A DNA stretch of 38,801 bases from Terriglobia bacterium (GCA_021325235.1 JAJPHN010000018.1:1-38801), one strand, 5' to 3'; positions 15,643 through 24,036 are shown, counted from the first letter of the stretch. Notes: a model not told the origin generated them from the sequence alone. A program made the numbers and translations.

Positions 15643-17657
15643 AGCGATTTCTGCCGGCTCTCGTGTGTTCACTCGCGGTGGTGGCGCTTTCGCGGCACTG
15701 GCATCCGTCCGTAGACTTCGCGTACGTCGGGCCGGGTGCGGGATTTGCGTTTCTCGGATCGTTTCTGACGCTCGTGATCGCGTTTTGCGCGAGCGTTGTG
15801 TCGCTTCTGATCTGGCCCTTTCGCGTGTTATGGCTGCTCGTGCGGAGGCGCGGACATTTTGGCGCGGTCCGTGTGAAGAGGGCGATTTTTCTCGGCCTCG
15901 ACGGGCTCGATCCGAATCTGGCGGAGCGCTGGATGGAGGAAGGCAAGCTGCCGAATCTGGCGCGGCTGCGGGCAGAGGGCTGCTACACGCGGCTGCGGAC
16001 CACGTTTCCGGCGCTGTCGCCGGTGGCCTGGTCTACGTTTGCTACGGGCGTGAATCCGGCGAAGCACAACATTTTTGATTTCCTGAATCGCGATCTGCGC
16101 ACGTACGCGCCGGAGCTATCGTCGGCGCGCGTCCGGATAGAGGAGCGAGTGTGGCGGATCGGGCGCTGGCGTATACCAATGTCGCGTGCGTCGGTGGAAC
16201 TGCGGCGCAAGAGCGAGCCGTTCTGGAAGATACTGGGGCGGAACGCGATTCCGAGTACGATTCTGCGCGTGCCGGTGACGTTTCCGCCGGATCGCTTCGA
16301 AGGGCGGATGCTTTCGGCGATGTCGACGCCGGATCTGCGCGGGACGCAGGGCAGTTTCACGTGGTTTTCGACGCGCGCTGATCACACGTGTGTTGAAGGC
16401 GGATTGCGGCTTCCGCTCACGCGACGCGGCGATTGCTATGAGGGTTGCCTGCCGGGACCTGAAAAGACGCGGATTGCCTTTACACTCTCGCGCGAGAATC
16501 TGCTGGCGATTGCGGGTCAGCGATTTGTGTTGAAGGTGGGCGAATATACGCCGTGGGTCCGGCTGCGCTTCGGACGCGCTCGCGGAATTGTGCGTTTTTT
16601 GCTGACCAAAATGGCGCCTCCCCTAGAGCTCTATGTGACACCGATTGAAATCGACCCGGAACACCCCGCGCTGCCGATCAGTCACCCGGGATATTATGCG
16701 ACGTATTTGGCGAAGCTGCTGGGCACATACGCGACGCTCGGGATGGCCGAGGACACGTGGGCGCTGAACGAAGGTGCCATTGATGAAGACGCATTTCTGG
16801 CGCAGGCGCGGCTGATTCAGGAGGAGCGCGAACGGATGTATTTCAGCGCGCTCGAGCACATGCGGAGCGGCGTGGTCGCGTGCGTTTTCGATACGACGGA
16901 CCGGGTGCAGCATATGTTCTTTCGGCACCTCGGGCAGGAGTCGCGGTATGCGCGGGTGATTGAAGAGCTGTATCGGGACATGGACCGCGTTGTGGGTCGC
17001 ACGCTGGCGTTTGCGGACGCGGACACGGCGGTGTTCGTGTTGTCGGACCATGGTTTCTGCGCTTTTCGGCGCGGCGTGAATCTGAATACGTGGCTCAGGC
17101 AGAACGGTTATCTCGCGCTTAAGGACGGCGCTGAGGAGAGCGGCGAATATCTGAGCGGCATCGACTGGGCTCGCACGCGTGCGTATGCGTTCGGGCTCGG
17201 GGGACTGTATCTGAACCTGGAAGGCCGGGAAGCGCACGGGATTGTTCGGCAGAGTGAAGCGGCGGCCCTCAAAGCCGAGCTGATTGAAAGGCTCACCGGG
17301 TTGTGTGACGACGAGACCAGCGAAATCGGGATACAAAACGTGTACGATGCGGAGAAGATTTATCGCGGACCGTATCGCGATGCGGCGCCGGATCTGGTTC
17401 CGGGCTATGCGCCAGGGTATCGTGCGGCCTGGTCGGCGGCGGTGGGACGGGTCACGCGGACCGTTTTTGAAACGAACGACAAAGCATGGAGCGGCGATCA
17501 TTGCGTGGATCCGGCGGTGGTACCCGGCGTGCTGTTTTCGAATCGAAAACTGAAGGTCGCGAATCCCGGGATCGAAGATCTGGCGCCGACTGTGCTCGAT
17601 CTGTTCGGCATAGCGGCGCCGAAATGGATGGAGGGCCAGACGCTATGCGCGGAGTGA
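15639..17657 (+). CDS. Membrane-anchored alkaline phosphatase family / type I phosphodiesterase
   Basis: A 672-residue protein with two N-terminal hydrophobic segments (about 1-18 and 28-68), then a soluble domain of the nucleotide pyrophosphatase/phosphodiesterase branch. Putative metal and catalytic residues are Asp88 (FLGLDGLD), Ser127 in FPALSPVAWSTFATG (nucleophile; Thr122 is an alternative), Asp418-to-His425 in DTTDRVQH, Asp470-His471 (SDHGF) and His621 (GDHC). The substrate is unknown; relatives act on phosphodiesters or phosphonates. It overlaps the upstream sulfatase-fold gene by four bases and the following small gene by 13. Having two members of one superfamily in tandem, one soluble and one membrane-bound, suggests sequential action on the same compound. 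Confidence 0.88.
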   Translation: MKRFLPALVCSLAVVALSRHWHPSVDFAYVGPGAGFAFLGSFLTLVIAFCASVVSLLIWPFRVLWLLVRRRGHFGAVRVKRAIFLGLDGLDPNLAERWMEEGKLPNLARLRAEGCYTRLRTTFPALSPVAWSTFATGVNPAKHNIFDFLNRDLRTYAPELSSARVRIEERVWRIGRWRIPMSRASVELRRKSEPFWKILGRNAIPSTILRVPVTFPPDRFEGRMLSAMSTPDLRGTQGSFTWFSTRADHTCVEGGLRLPLTRRGDCYEGCLPGPEKTRIAFTLSRENLLAIAGQRFVLKVGEYTPWVRLRFGRARGIVRFLLTKMAPPLELYVTPIEIDPEHPALPISHPGYYATYLAKLLGTYATLGMAEDTWALNEGAIDEDAFLAQARLIQEERERMYFSALEHMRSGVVACVFDTTDRVQHMFFRHLGQESRYARVIEELYRDMDRVVGRTLAFADADTAVFVLSDHGFCAFRRGVNLNTWLRQNGYLALKDGAEESGEYLSGIDWARTRAYAFGLGGLYLNLEGREAHGIVRQSEAAALKAELIERLTGLCDDETSEIGIQNVYDAEKIYRGPYRDAAPDLVPGYAPGYRAAWSAAVGRVTRTVFETNDKAWSGDHCVDPAVVPGVLFSNRKLKVANPGIEDLAPTVLDLFGIAAPKWMEGQTLCAE

Positions 17658-17839
17658 TCGCGGTGAAGCTGAACAAATCGCTCTGCGAGCGCGCCAAGAA
17701 GCTGGTAGAGAAAGCCGGCTACAGTTCGCTTGAAGAATTCATTGAGCACGCGATGGAGCGCGATCTGGCGCGGTTGGAAGAAGCCGAGTCGAAGGAAGAG
17801 CTGATCAGGAAGCTGGAAGGGCTTGGCTATCTGAAGTGA
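17645..17839 (+). CDS. Small ribbon-helix-helix-like protein
   Basis: A 64-residue protein (ATG 17645; a GTG at 17663 is an alternative start). The core VKLNKSLCERAKKLVEKAGY followed by SSLEEFIEHAMERDLARLEE fits a ribbon-helix-helix fold: one beta-strand and two helices. A short charged tail ends in LEGLGYLK. Such proteins usually bind DNA as dimers, but in this position it may instead be an adaptor for the enzymes beside it. It overlaps the upstream gene by 13 bases and the downstream gene by four (GTGA), so it is tightly coupled with both. Confidence 0.75.
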   Translation: MRGVIAVKLNKSLCERAKKLVEKAGYSSLEEFIEHAMERDLARLEEAESKEELIRKLEGLGYLK

Positions 17840-18426
17840 TTCCCGTGGAGCGTGGCTGGCTCGCATTCTGGATGGTGATCGCGGCGGGATTTTTCTCGAC
17901 CCTGCTCTCGATTGTGGCTTTTCGGCGGTTGGTTGACGGCGAGAAGCTGCGGGTTGCGGTGAACCGGGTGATGGCGCATCTGTTCGAATTCCGGCTGTTT
18001 GCGAGCGAGCCGCTGCTGCTGCTGCTGCGTGCGCAACGGGATCTCTTACTTGCGAATGGGCAGATGCTGAAGGAATGCGCGAAGCCGCTGCTGGTTTTAA
18101 CGATTCCGCTGGCGCTCCTTTTCGCGGCACTCGACGGCTTCGTCGGACATGCGCCGTTGCCGGTCAACGAAACGGCGGTGGTGACGACTTCGGGCGCACA
18201 ACCGGAGCTGCCGGCTCGGATGCAGATTGACAGCCCGCCGGTTCATATTCTGCGACTTAGGCAAGTGAGCTGGCGAGTGCGCGCGATTGCGCCTGGGCAC
18301 GATTTTGGCTGGCCGGCGGCGTACGACCGGCCCGCTCAGGTGCTGCATCATCACTGGCTGCTCTGGTACTTTGCCGGGATGCTGCTCGCCTGTCTCGCGT
18401 TCTACATAGGGCGAGCGTTCGCATGA
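17836..18426 (+). CDS. Membrane protein resembling the EMC3/TMCO1 (Oxa1-superfamily) group
   Basis: A 196-residue protein from GTG 17836 with three likely TM helices: about 8-28 (GWLAFWMVIAAGFFSTLLSI), 84-103 (PLLVLTIPLALLFAALDGFV) and 173-194. A charged helical segment (29-82, with LLRAQRDLLLANGQMLKEC) lies between the first two helices. This TM, cytosolic helical hairpin, TM pattern resembles DUF106/EMC3/TMCO1 proteins of the Oxa1 insertase superfamily. The large outer loop between TM2 and TM3 (about 70 residues) is unusual for them. Family assignment is an inference from pattern only. Overlaps of four bases on both sides tie it to the phosphatase-superfamily genes and to the APC permease. 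Confidence 0.6.
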   Translation: MIPVERGWLAFWMVIAAGFFSTLLSIVAFRRLVDGEKLRVAVNRVMAHLFEFRLFASEPLLLLLRAQRDLLLANGQMLKECAKPLLVLTIPLALLFAALDGFVGHAPLPVNETAVVTTSGAQPELPARMQIDSPPVHILRLRQVSWRVRAIAPGHDFGWPAAYDRPAQVLHHHWLLWYFAGMLLACLAFYIGRAFA

Positions 18427-19775
18427 ACTCGCAGCCGCATCTGCGCCGAATCCTGACGCGCACGGATCTGGTGATCTATGGGCTGGTGCTGCTCGGGCCG
18501 ACGGCACCGTATCCGGTGTACGGACTGGTGCAGCAGAAGACCCTGGGGCATGCGGCGCTGGCGTATCTGGCGGCGATGGTGGGCGTGCTGTTCACCGCGC
18601 TGAGCTACGCCAAGATGTCGAGCGCGTATCCGGCTGCGGGTTCCACGTATACGTACACGCGACGCGCGTTGAATGAGCATGCCGGTTTTCTCGCCGGGTG
18701 GTCGATGATGCTGGATTATTTTTTGATTCCGCTGGTGAGCATCATCTTCGGCGCGCTGACGGCGCACCGGCTCATCCCCGGTATTCCGTATGCCGCCTGG
18801 GCTCTTGGCTTCACTGCTGCGCTCACGGCCATTAATATTTTCGGGATTCGCGTGACGGCGCGCGCGAGCGAAATCATGATGGCGATCATGTCGATTTTCG
18901 CGGTTGTCTTTATTGTTTTGTGCGCGCGCTACGTCGTAACGCAACATGGCATCGCGGGGCTGTTCGATTCACGAGCGTTGTACCGGCCGCAATCGTTCCA
19001 CATGAGCGCGCTCATGCTCGGCGCAGGCATCGCCGCGCTGTCCTATATCGGCTTCGACGCTATTTCTACCCTGGCTGAAGATACGGTGAACCCGATGCGC
19101 GATATCGGCTTCGCTACGGTGCTGGTCTGTATTTTGCAGACCGCGATCTGCTTCATTACGGTTTATCTGGCGGCGCTTGTCTGGCCCGATTACGCGAGTT
19201 ATCCGGAAGCGGAGACGGTGATTCTCGATATCAGTACGCGCATTGGCGGGCCGGTGCTGTTCGGCTTTTTGAGCTTTGTCATTCTGGTGGCGGCGCTGGC
19301 CAGTGCACTCACCGGACAGGCGGGTGCTTCTCGTCTGCTTTACGGAATGGGCCGCGACGGCGCGCTTCCGCCGCGCATCTTTGCATACCTTCATCCGCGC
19401 TTTGCGACTCCCACGCGCAGCATTTACCTGATGGGAGCGCTGTGCGCGTTTGCCGCCGTTGCGATGCGCTTTGAGATCGCGGCGGAACTGTTGAACTTTG
19501 GCGCGTTTGCCGGGTTTGTCCTGGTGAACCTGAGCGTGATCCGGCATTTCTATGTTCGCCAGCGTGAACGGAGCGGGCTTGCGTTTGTGACCAATCTGCT
19601 CTTCCCTGCCCTGGGCGCGCTGGTGTGTCTGTATCTCTGGGCGAGCCTCAGCAGGAATGCGAAAATCGCCGGGTTCCTCTGGCTCTTGGTTGGCGCGATC
19701 TATCTGGCGATTGTGACGCGCGGATTTCGTCTTGCGCCGAAATCGCTTGGCTCGCTTTCGGAGAGTTCGTCCTGA
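18423..19775 (+). CDS. APC-family amino acid/amine permease
   Basis: A 450-residue transporter with about 12 TM helices. APC hallmarks are the first unwound helix (GLVLLGPTAPYPVYGLV), the SSAYPAAGSTYTYTRRALNE region after TM2-3, the SYIGFDAISTLAEDTVNP segment of TM6 and the conserved cytosolic loop SRLLYGMGRDGALPPRIF. The first helix lacks the GSGIF signature of exchanger-type members, and PuuP-like polyamine or amine importers are the closest general type. The substrate is unknown. The start overlaps the upstream membrane-protein gene (ATGA), and the secreted GH42-like gene follows after five bases. Confidence 0.9.
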   Translation: MNSQPHLRRILTRTDLVIYGLVLLGPTAPYPVYGLVQQKTLGHAALAYLAAMVGVLFTALSYAKMSSAYPAAGSTYTYTRRALNEHAGFLAGWSMMLDYFLIPLVSIIFGALTAHRLIPGIPYAAWALGFTAALTAINIFGIRVTARASEIMMAIMSIFAVVFIVLCARYVVTQHGIAGLFDSRALYRPQSFHMSALMLGAGIAALSYIGFDAISTLAEDTVNPMRDIGFATVLVCILQTAICFITVYLAALVWPDYASYPEAETVILDISTRIGGPVLFGFLSFVILVAALASALTGQAGASRLLYGMGRDGALPPRIFAYLHPRFATPTRSIYLMGALCAFAAVAMRFEIAAELLNFGAFAGFVLVNLSVIRHFYVRQRERSGLAFVTNLLFPALGALVCLYLWASLSRNAKIAGFLWLLVGAIYLAIVTRGFRLAPKSLGSLSESSS

Positions 19776-19780
19776 ATCCG

Positions 19781-22291
19781 ATGCGCCGATTGTGCCTCTT
19801 TCTGCTGGCCGGCAGCTGCGCGGCCGCCGAGCTGATACTTCCCTCAAAGGCTTTCGATCGAACGGAACCGGTCACGATCGTCTACCGCACGCAGCCGCAG
19901 GTAACCGGCAGCGGCACACTGCACATTCAATGGACCGACGCCTATCATCGACTGGTAGAAGATCGCACGCTGCCCGTTACATTGACGGAGGAAAGTGAGC
20001 TGCGCTTTTCGCTCGATCTGCGGCGCGCGCTGACGATTGAGAATAAGCTGGAAGTTCATCTCTCGCTGCAGGGACAGAATCTGAAGGGCGAAGCGGACAA
20101 CCGCGAAGAGAATGCCTCCGCCGAGTTCATCGCCAGTCCGGATGCAGATGCCTGGCGCGACTACCAGATTATTGAGTGGCAGTCGGGTTCGGCGGAACGT
20201 TTTCGCGTGCTGCAAGAGCTTGGCGTAAATGCGGGGCGATCGGGAGAACGCTCGACCAGTTTGCCGGCGGCGCTGCTTGAAGACAACCTGCGCTGGTTTG
20301 TCGAAAATATTGCGACTGATTTCTATTCGGAATATCACCGCGCGCGACGCGATCGCCCGCACGACTGGTCGCTGCTCCAAGCGCAGAAGCTTTATGAAAG
20401 CGATCCTTCGAGTAGAGAAGGTTTGAAGCGGCACCCGAGCTTCAACGATCCAGCGTGGATTGCGAAGATTCATGACCGGGCGGTGGAAACCGCGCGCGCG
20501 TACGCACCGTACCGGCCGCTCTACTACAATCTGGCGGATGAATCGGGGATTGCAGAACTCGCCAGCTTCTGGGATTTCGACTTCTCTGACCATTCGCTCG
20601 ATGCGATGCGGGCGTGGCTCAAAGATCGCTATGGGACCCTGGCGGCGCTGAATGCGCAGTGGGGCACAGCATTCACGGACTGGAACCTGGTGACGCCCGA
20701 AACCACACGCGAGGCGATGCGCCGCACGGATGAAAATTACTCGTCGTGGTCGGATTTCAAAGAGTGGATGGACATCGCGTACGCCGCGGCGCTGAAGATG
20801 GGCGCCGACGCGATTCATTCGGTTGATCCCGCCGCGAACGTGGCTATTGAAGGCGCGCAGATGCCGGGCTGGGGCGGCTACGATTACGCGCGGCTCGCCT
20901 CCGTGCTCGACCTGATGGAGCCGTACGATATTGGCGACAACATCGAGATTCTGCACACGCTGAACCCGCGGGTGAAATTTGTCACGACCTCGTTCGATAC
21001 CGGGCCGCTCGAAAAGCATCGGGTCTGGTACGAGCTGCTGCATGGTGCCAGCGGGCAGATTATCTGGGATCCGGATCAGAAACTGGTGGGTGCGGATGAC
21101 ACGATCGGTCCGCGGGGACGCGAAGTTGCACCGTACTGGAATGAATTGCGCAACGGCGTGGCGGCGGTGATTATGAACAGCAGGCCGGAATACGCACCGA
21201 TCGCAATCCACTATTCGCAGCCCAGCATGCGTATTGAATGGATGCGCGAACAGCGGCCGAAAGGCGATGCGTGGATGAACCGCAAATCGTCGACCGAGCG
21301 CCGGGACAGCGATTTTCTTCGCGATCGGGATTCGTGGTGCCGGCTGATGGAAGACCTCGGGCTCTCGTACAAGTTTGTTTCCTACGGCGGCGTTGAGAAC
21401 GGCGATCTGGAAAAAGACGGCTATCGCGTGCTGATCCTGCCGCGCTCGAGTGCGCTGTCGGCGGAGGAGGCTGCGGCCATACGCCAATTCGCCGAGACGG
21501 GTGGACTGGTGCTGAGCGACGGCGAACCCGGCCGCTACGACCAACACGATCGCCGGCTGAAGAGACCGCAGCTCGAAGGTCTGGAAAACATGGTTGCGGT
21601 GAGCGCGTTCGGCTACGATCGCGACCGCGTGCTTGGGGCTGGCGAGCCGCTTCGGGAGCATGTTCGAAAATTGATGAGCGAAGCCAATCTTCGCCCTTCA
21701 TTCGCCGTGCTCGATGCAAGCGGTAAGCCGGCAACTACGATCCGGAGCTATGTTTTTCGCAACGGCGGGGTGAGAATCCTGGGGCTGCTGAACAATCCGC
21801 CGATCGAACAGGACGAGCTCGGCCCATTGAAAATTCAAAGCCAAAAGCAGTTTGAAAAAACGAACCGAGTTCGTTTGGTAATTTCAGAGCCGGCCTACGC
21901 TTACGATCTGCGCAACCGCAAATCGCTGGGCAAGGTTAGCCAAGTGGAGCTTACGCTCGACCCGTACGAACCGGCGCTGATCGCTTTGGCGCCTTCTGCT
22001 TTGCCGAAGTGGCGAGTGCGCATACCGAAACGTGTGCGGCGCGGCGAGACGGCTGTCGTTTCGATCGTTTTCGACGAATCTTCGCCGGTTGAAACGGATG
22101 TGCTGCACGTGGAGATACGGAATCCCAGCGGCGAACTAGCGCGATTTTTCTCCGGCAATGTGCTGACGCGCGACAACGCCGCGACGAAACCGCTGCCGAT
22201 CGCCTGGAATGATCCGGCCGGGCGATGGAGCGTGTTCGTGAAGGATGTACTGAGCGGGCAGCAGACTCAAGCCAGCTTCGAGGTGTATTAA
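19781..22291 (+). CDS. Secreted GH42-like glycoside hydrolase
   Basis: An 836-residue exported protein with a short signal peptide (MRRLCLFLLAGSCAAAELIL). A beta-rich N-terminal domain precedes a TIM barrel of the beta-galactosidase GH42 type. Its YNLADESG segment, with Glu254 as candidate acid/base, is followed by the typical DRYGTLAALNAQWGTAF helix. WYELLHGASGQIIWDPD further on corresponds to the late barrel. A flavodoxin-like trimerisation domain (residues ~530-640, RVLILPRSSALSAEEAAAIR) and C-terminal beta-domains follow. The usual nucleophile Glu position reads KFVTTSFDTG here, so catalysis in the standard way is doubtful. The start at 19781 is chosen for the signal peptide. The gene ends one base before the convergent DksA-like gene. 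Confidence 0.82.
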   Translation: MRRLCLFLLAGSCAAAELILPSKAFDRTEPVTIVYRTQPQVTGSGTLHIQWTDAYHRLVEDRTLPVTLTEESELRFSLDLRRALTIENKLEVHLSLQGQNLKGEADNREENASAEFIASPDADAWRDYQIIEWQSGSAERFRVLQELGVNAGRSGERSTSLPAALLEDNLRWFVENIATDFYSEYHRARRDRPHDWSLLQAQKLYESDPSSREGLKRHPSFNDPAWIAKIHDRAVETARAYAPYRPLYYNLADESGIAELASFWDFDFSDHSLDAMRAWLKDRYGTLAALNAQWGTAFTDWNLVTPETTREAMRRTDENYSSWSDFKEWMDIAYAAALKMGADAIHSVDPAANVAIEGAQMPGWGGYDYARLASVLDLMEPYDIGDNIEILHTLNPRVKFVTTSFDTGPLEKHRVWYELLHGASGQIIWDPDQKLVGADDTIGPRGREVAPYWNELRNGVAAVIMNSRPEYAPIAIHYSQPSMRIEWMREQRPKGDAWMNRKSSTERRDSDFLRDRDSWCRLMEDLGLSYKFVSYGGVENGDLEKDGYRVLILPRSSALSAEEAAAIRQFAETGGLVLSDGEPGRYDQHDRRLKRPQLEGLENMVAVSAFGYDRDRVLGAGEPLREHVRKLMSEANLRPSFAVLDASGKPATTIRSYVFRNGGVRILGLLNNPPIEQDELGPLKIQSQKQFEKTNRVRLVISEPAYAYDLRNRKSLGKVSQVELTLDPYEPALIALAPSALPKWRVRIPKRVRRGETAVVSIVFDESSPVETDVLHVEIRNPSGELARFFSGNVLTRDNAATKPLPIAWNDPAGRWSVFVKDVLSGQQTQASFEVY

Positions 22292-22292
22292 G

Positions 22293-22670
22293 TCACAGGG
22301 CGGATTCGAAGGCACCGGGCTGCTCGCGCTCGCGATCGTGTTTTTCCTGATCGTCGCGGCAATAGGGCGTCCAGGGCACCGCATTGAGGCGCGCTTCTTC
22401 TATCGGCCGGCCGCAATCGACGCAGATACCGTAGTCGCCCTGCTCGAGCCGCTGCAGGGCGGCGCGCACCTGCAGCAGCGTTTCAGAAGCCATGTTGCTG
22501 ACCGCGAAGGAACCGGCCTTGGCCTGCGACGAGATCACCTCGTCGATGGGATCTTCCACATCAGAGGGCCGCGAGTCGCGGGCGTCCTCGTTGAAAGTGG
22601 CGATCTCGTCGCTCAATTCGCGCTCGCGCTGCAGGAGCCTGCGTTTCACTTCTTCTTTGTCGATAGGCAT
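22293..22670 (-). CDS. DksA/TraR-family zinc-finger protein
   Basis: A 125-residue cytosolic protein with an N-terminal coiled-coil region (residues 5-75, acidic DVEDPIDE near its tip) and a C-terminal zinc finger. These proteins bind the secondary channel of RNA polymerase and modulate transcription. The finger reads Cys83-x2-Cys86 ... Cys104-x2-Asp107: the fourth ligand, normally Cys, is Asp, so metal binding may be weaker or use Asp. An 11-base inverted repeat TGTGT-G-ACACA (22681-22691) lies just upstream of the start. The gene is tail to tail with the GH42-like gene, one base apart. Confidence 0.9.
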   Translation of the reverse strand: MPIDKEEVKRRLLQRERELSDEIATFNEDARDSRPSDVEDPIDEVISSQAKAGSFAVSNMASETLLQVRAALQRLEQGDYGICVDCGRPIEEARLNAVPWTPYCRDDQEKHDREREQPGAFESAL

Positions 22671-22720
22671 GGATTGCTTATGTGTGACACACCCAGCCTA
22701 TGACTCGTTGCAGCGAAAAT

Positions 22721-23770
22721 TCAGACCGATGCAGCAGCGGCGCGGGGCGGCTGATCGGAAGAAGTCTCCTCGTCGATATAGGAGAAGCGCTGCGTGCGGT
22801 GCAGATAGTAGTAGACAGCCAGGAGCGTGAGCATGAAGAGCGCCAGAACTACCATGCCGATCGCAAAGCGTTCGAGCAGACGCACGGGGGCGGCGGCTAC
22901 ATGCTCATCTTCGCTAACCGTGACGACCCAGCCAAGATTCGGGAAGTGCTGTTTCAAGCCCGTGCTGGCATAGCCGACAACATACGGGCCGCGAGCGAGA
23001 TCGGCGGTTACCCAACCAGTCTGGCTGCCTTGATTTGTGCCGAGCGAATCCCGCACGAAATCAAATTCGGGAGACTTCACGCGCGCAAAAACATCGGCAT
23101 TGGGACCGCTCACGACGACTCCGTCATCGTTCACGAGAGAGGCGCGTGCACCGCTGCCAATCTGATCCTGGCGGAAGGGCGTGAGCACCTCGTTGATGTT
23201 GACGGCGGCGGTGAGAACGCCAATGGTGTGGCCGGTCTGGTCGGCGACCGGTACGCCGATATTCACGTAGTTGGCTTTGGCCAGCGAATCATCGAGAATG
23301 TCGCTGATCCTGGTGGTGCCTTGTCCGTTGTTATAGACCGATTGCCACTGGGCGTCCTGGGCATAAGATACCTGCGAAGGCCGCTGCGACGAGGCAACCA
23401 CATTGGCGTTGGAGTCGGTCACAACGATGGAGAGATAACGCGGGTCCATGGTCTTCTGCTGGTGCAGAATTGCCGAGGCGTTGGCATCGAGCGAGCCCTT
23501 GGTTTTTCCGGCGTTCTGGACCGCGTTGACCACGGCCGGATTGCTCGCCAGCACGCCGGTATCGATGACGCGTTCATGGACGAATTGGGTCACCTGATTG
23601 GCGTAAAGCTGCGCCATTGCCTTGAAATTGGAGCCGACATTATTGTCGAGGGTCTTGTCGCTGCGCTCCGTCAGGACGAGACCGAGAATGCTCAGCGGCA
23701 CGATCACAATCATCAGCGCGAGCAAGAGTTTTGTGATAGAAACGCGAACTTCCAGCCGATCCACAGACAT
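22721..23770 (-). CDS. Membrane-bound Cache-domain sensor without output domain
   Basis: A 349-residue protein with an N-terminal TM (about 11-33, ITKLLLALMIVIVPLSILGL). A large extracytoplasmic double-Cache domain follows (YLSIVVTDSNANVVASSQRP, then IGVPVADQTGHTIGVLTAAV and SLVNDDGVVVSGP). A second TM lies at about 304-326 (IGMVVLALFMLTLLAVYYYL). Only about 22 residues come after the last helix, so there is no HAMP, kinase, cyclase or methyl-accepting domain. It may pass its signal to a separate partner. ATG 23770 is chosen over an upstream in-frame start because GGAGG lies five to nine bases before it. Its leader is highly structured (see 23771-23932). Confidence 0.88.
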   Translation of the reverse strand: MSVDRLEVRVSITKLLLALMIVIVPLSILGLVLTERSDKTLDNNVGSNFKAMAQLYANQVTQFVHERVIDTGVLASNPAVVNAVQNAGKTKGSLDANASAILHQQKTMDPRYLSIVVTDSNANVVASSQRPSQVSYAQDAQWQSVYNNGQGTTRISDILDDSLAKANYVNIGVPVADQTGHTIGVLTAAVNINEVLTPFRQDQIGSGARASLVNDDGVVVSGPNADVFARVKSPEFDFVRDSLGTNQGSQTGWVTADLARGPYVVGYASTGLKQHFPNLGWVVTVSEDEHVAAAPVRLLERFAIGMVVLALFMLTLLAVYYYLHRTQRFSYIDEETSSDQPPRAAAASV

Positions 23771-23932
23771 GGCAGACCTCCTCTGCTGGTCTTCAAATCG
23801 AAGACGAGCCATGTCCCGGGTCGCGGCCTGGCGCTTGCTGCCGGTTGGGTGTTCACCTCGGTTGGGAGGTAATCCGGCGTAGTATGCCAGTTCGTGCTCG
23901 GCCTAACATGGCCGCTTCCCGATTCAATATTA
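23771..23932 (-). ncRNA. Candidate structured cis-regulatory leader of the Cache gene
   Basis: Reading the minus strand, four nested helices are seen. H1 is GCCATGT (23912-23906) with ACATGGC (23814-23808). H2 is CTGGC (23890-23886) with GCCAG (23832-23828). H3 is GCCGG (23878-23874) with CCGGC (23844-23840). H4 is ACCTC (23870-23866) with GAGGT (23859-23855). H2 and H3 flank a 7x7 internal loop, and CCCAACCG occurs twice around H4. Closer to the start codon two mutually exclusive hairpins follow: GTCTTC-GATTT-GAAGAC (23805-23789) and AGACC/GGTCT (23792-23788 with 23778-23774). The second pairs part of the Shine-Dalgarno GGAGG (23781-23777). This looks like an aptamer plus a translational switch. 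A weak -10 (TAATAT, 23932-23927) would start the transcript just before H1. I do not recognise it as a common riboswitch class. Confidence 0.5.
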
Positions 23933-24000
23933 CTCCAAATAACGGAGACCGTATAGGGGATTAGTGAGCCGTTTTTGGGACGAGCGAAAAGCTGGATCGG

Positions 24001-24036
24001 CAGGAAAATCGGAGCACCGGTTTGTGGTTCCGGTGC
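24001..24036 (-). terminator. Weak intrinsic terminator candidate after gntR
   Basis: A perfect 7-bp stem GCACCGG/CCGGTGC (24036-24030 with 24020-24014) with a 9-base loop lies 40 bases after the gntR stop on the minus strand. The following sequence has only a four-T run a few bases later, so termination efficiency is doubtful. Confidence 0.4.

Noticed and set aside
19844-21661. 605-codon open frame antisense to the GH42-like gene
   Set aside because: Arg- and His-rich translation without motifs; the opposite strand has a signal peptide and conserved glycosidase segments.
23771-23912. c-di-GMP-I (GEMM) or cobalamin riboswitch identity for the Cache leader
   Set aside because: The conserved GEMM core and B12 box sequences are not present; only the general aptamer-like layout is shared.
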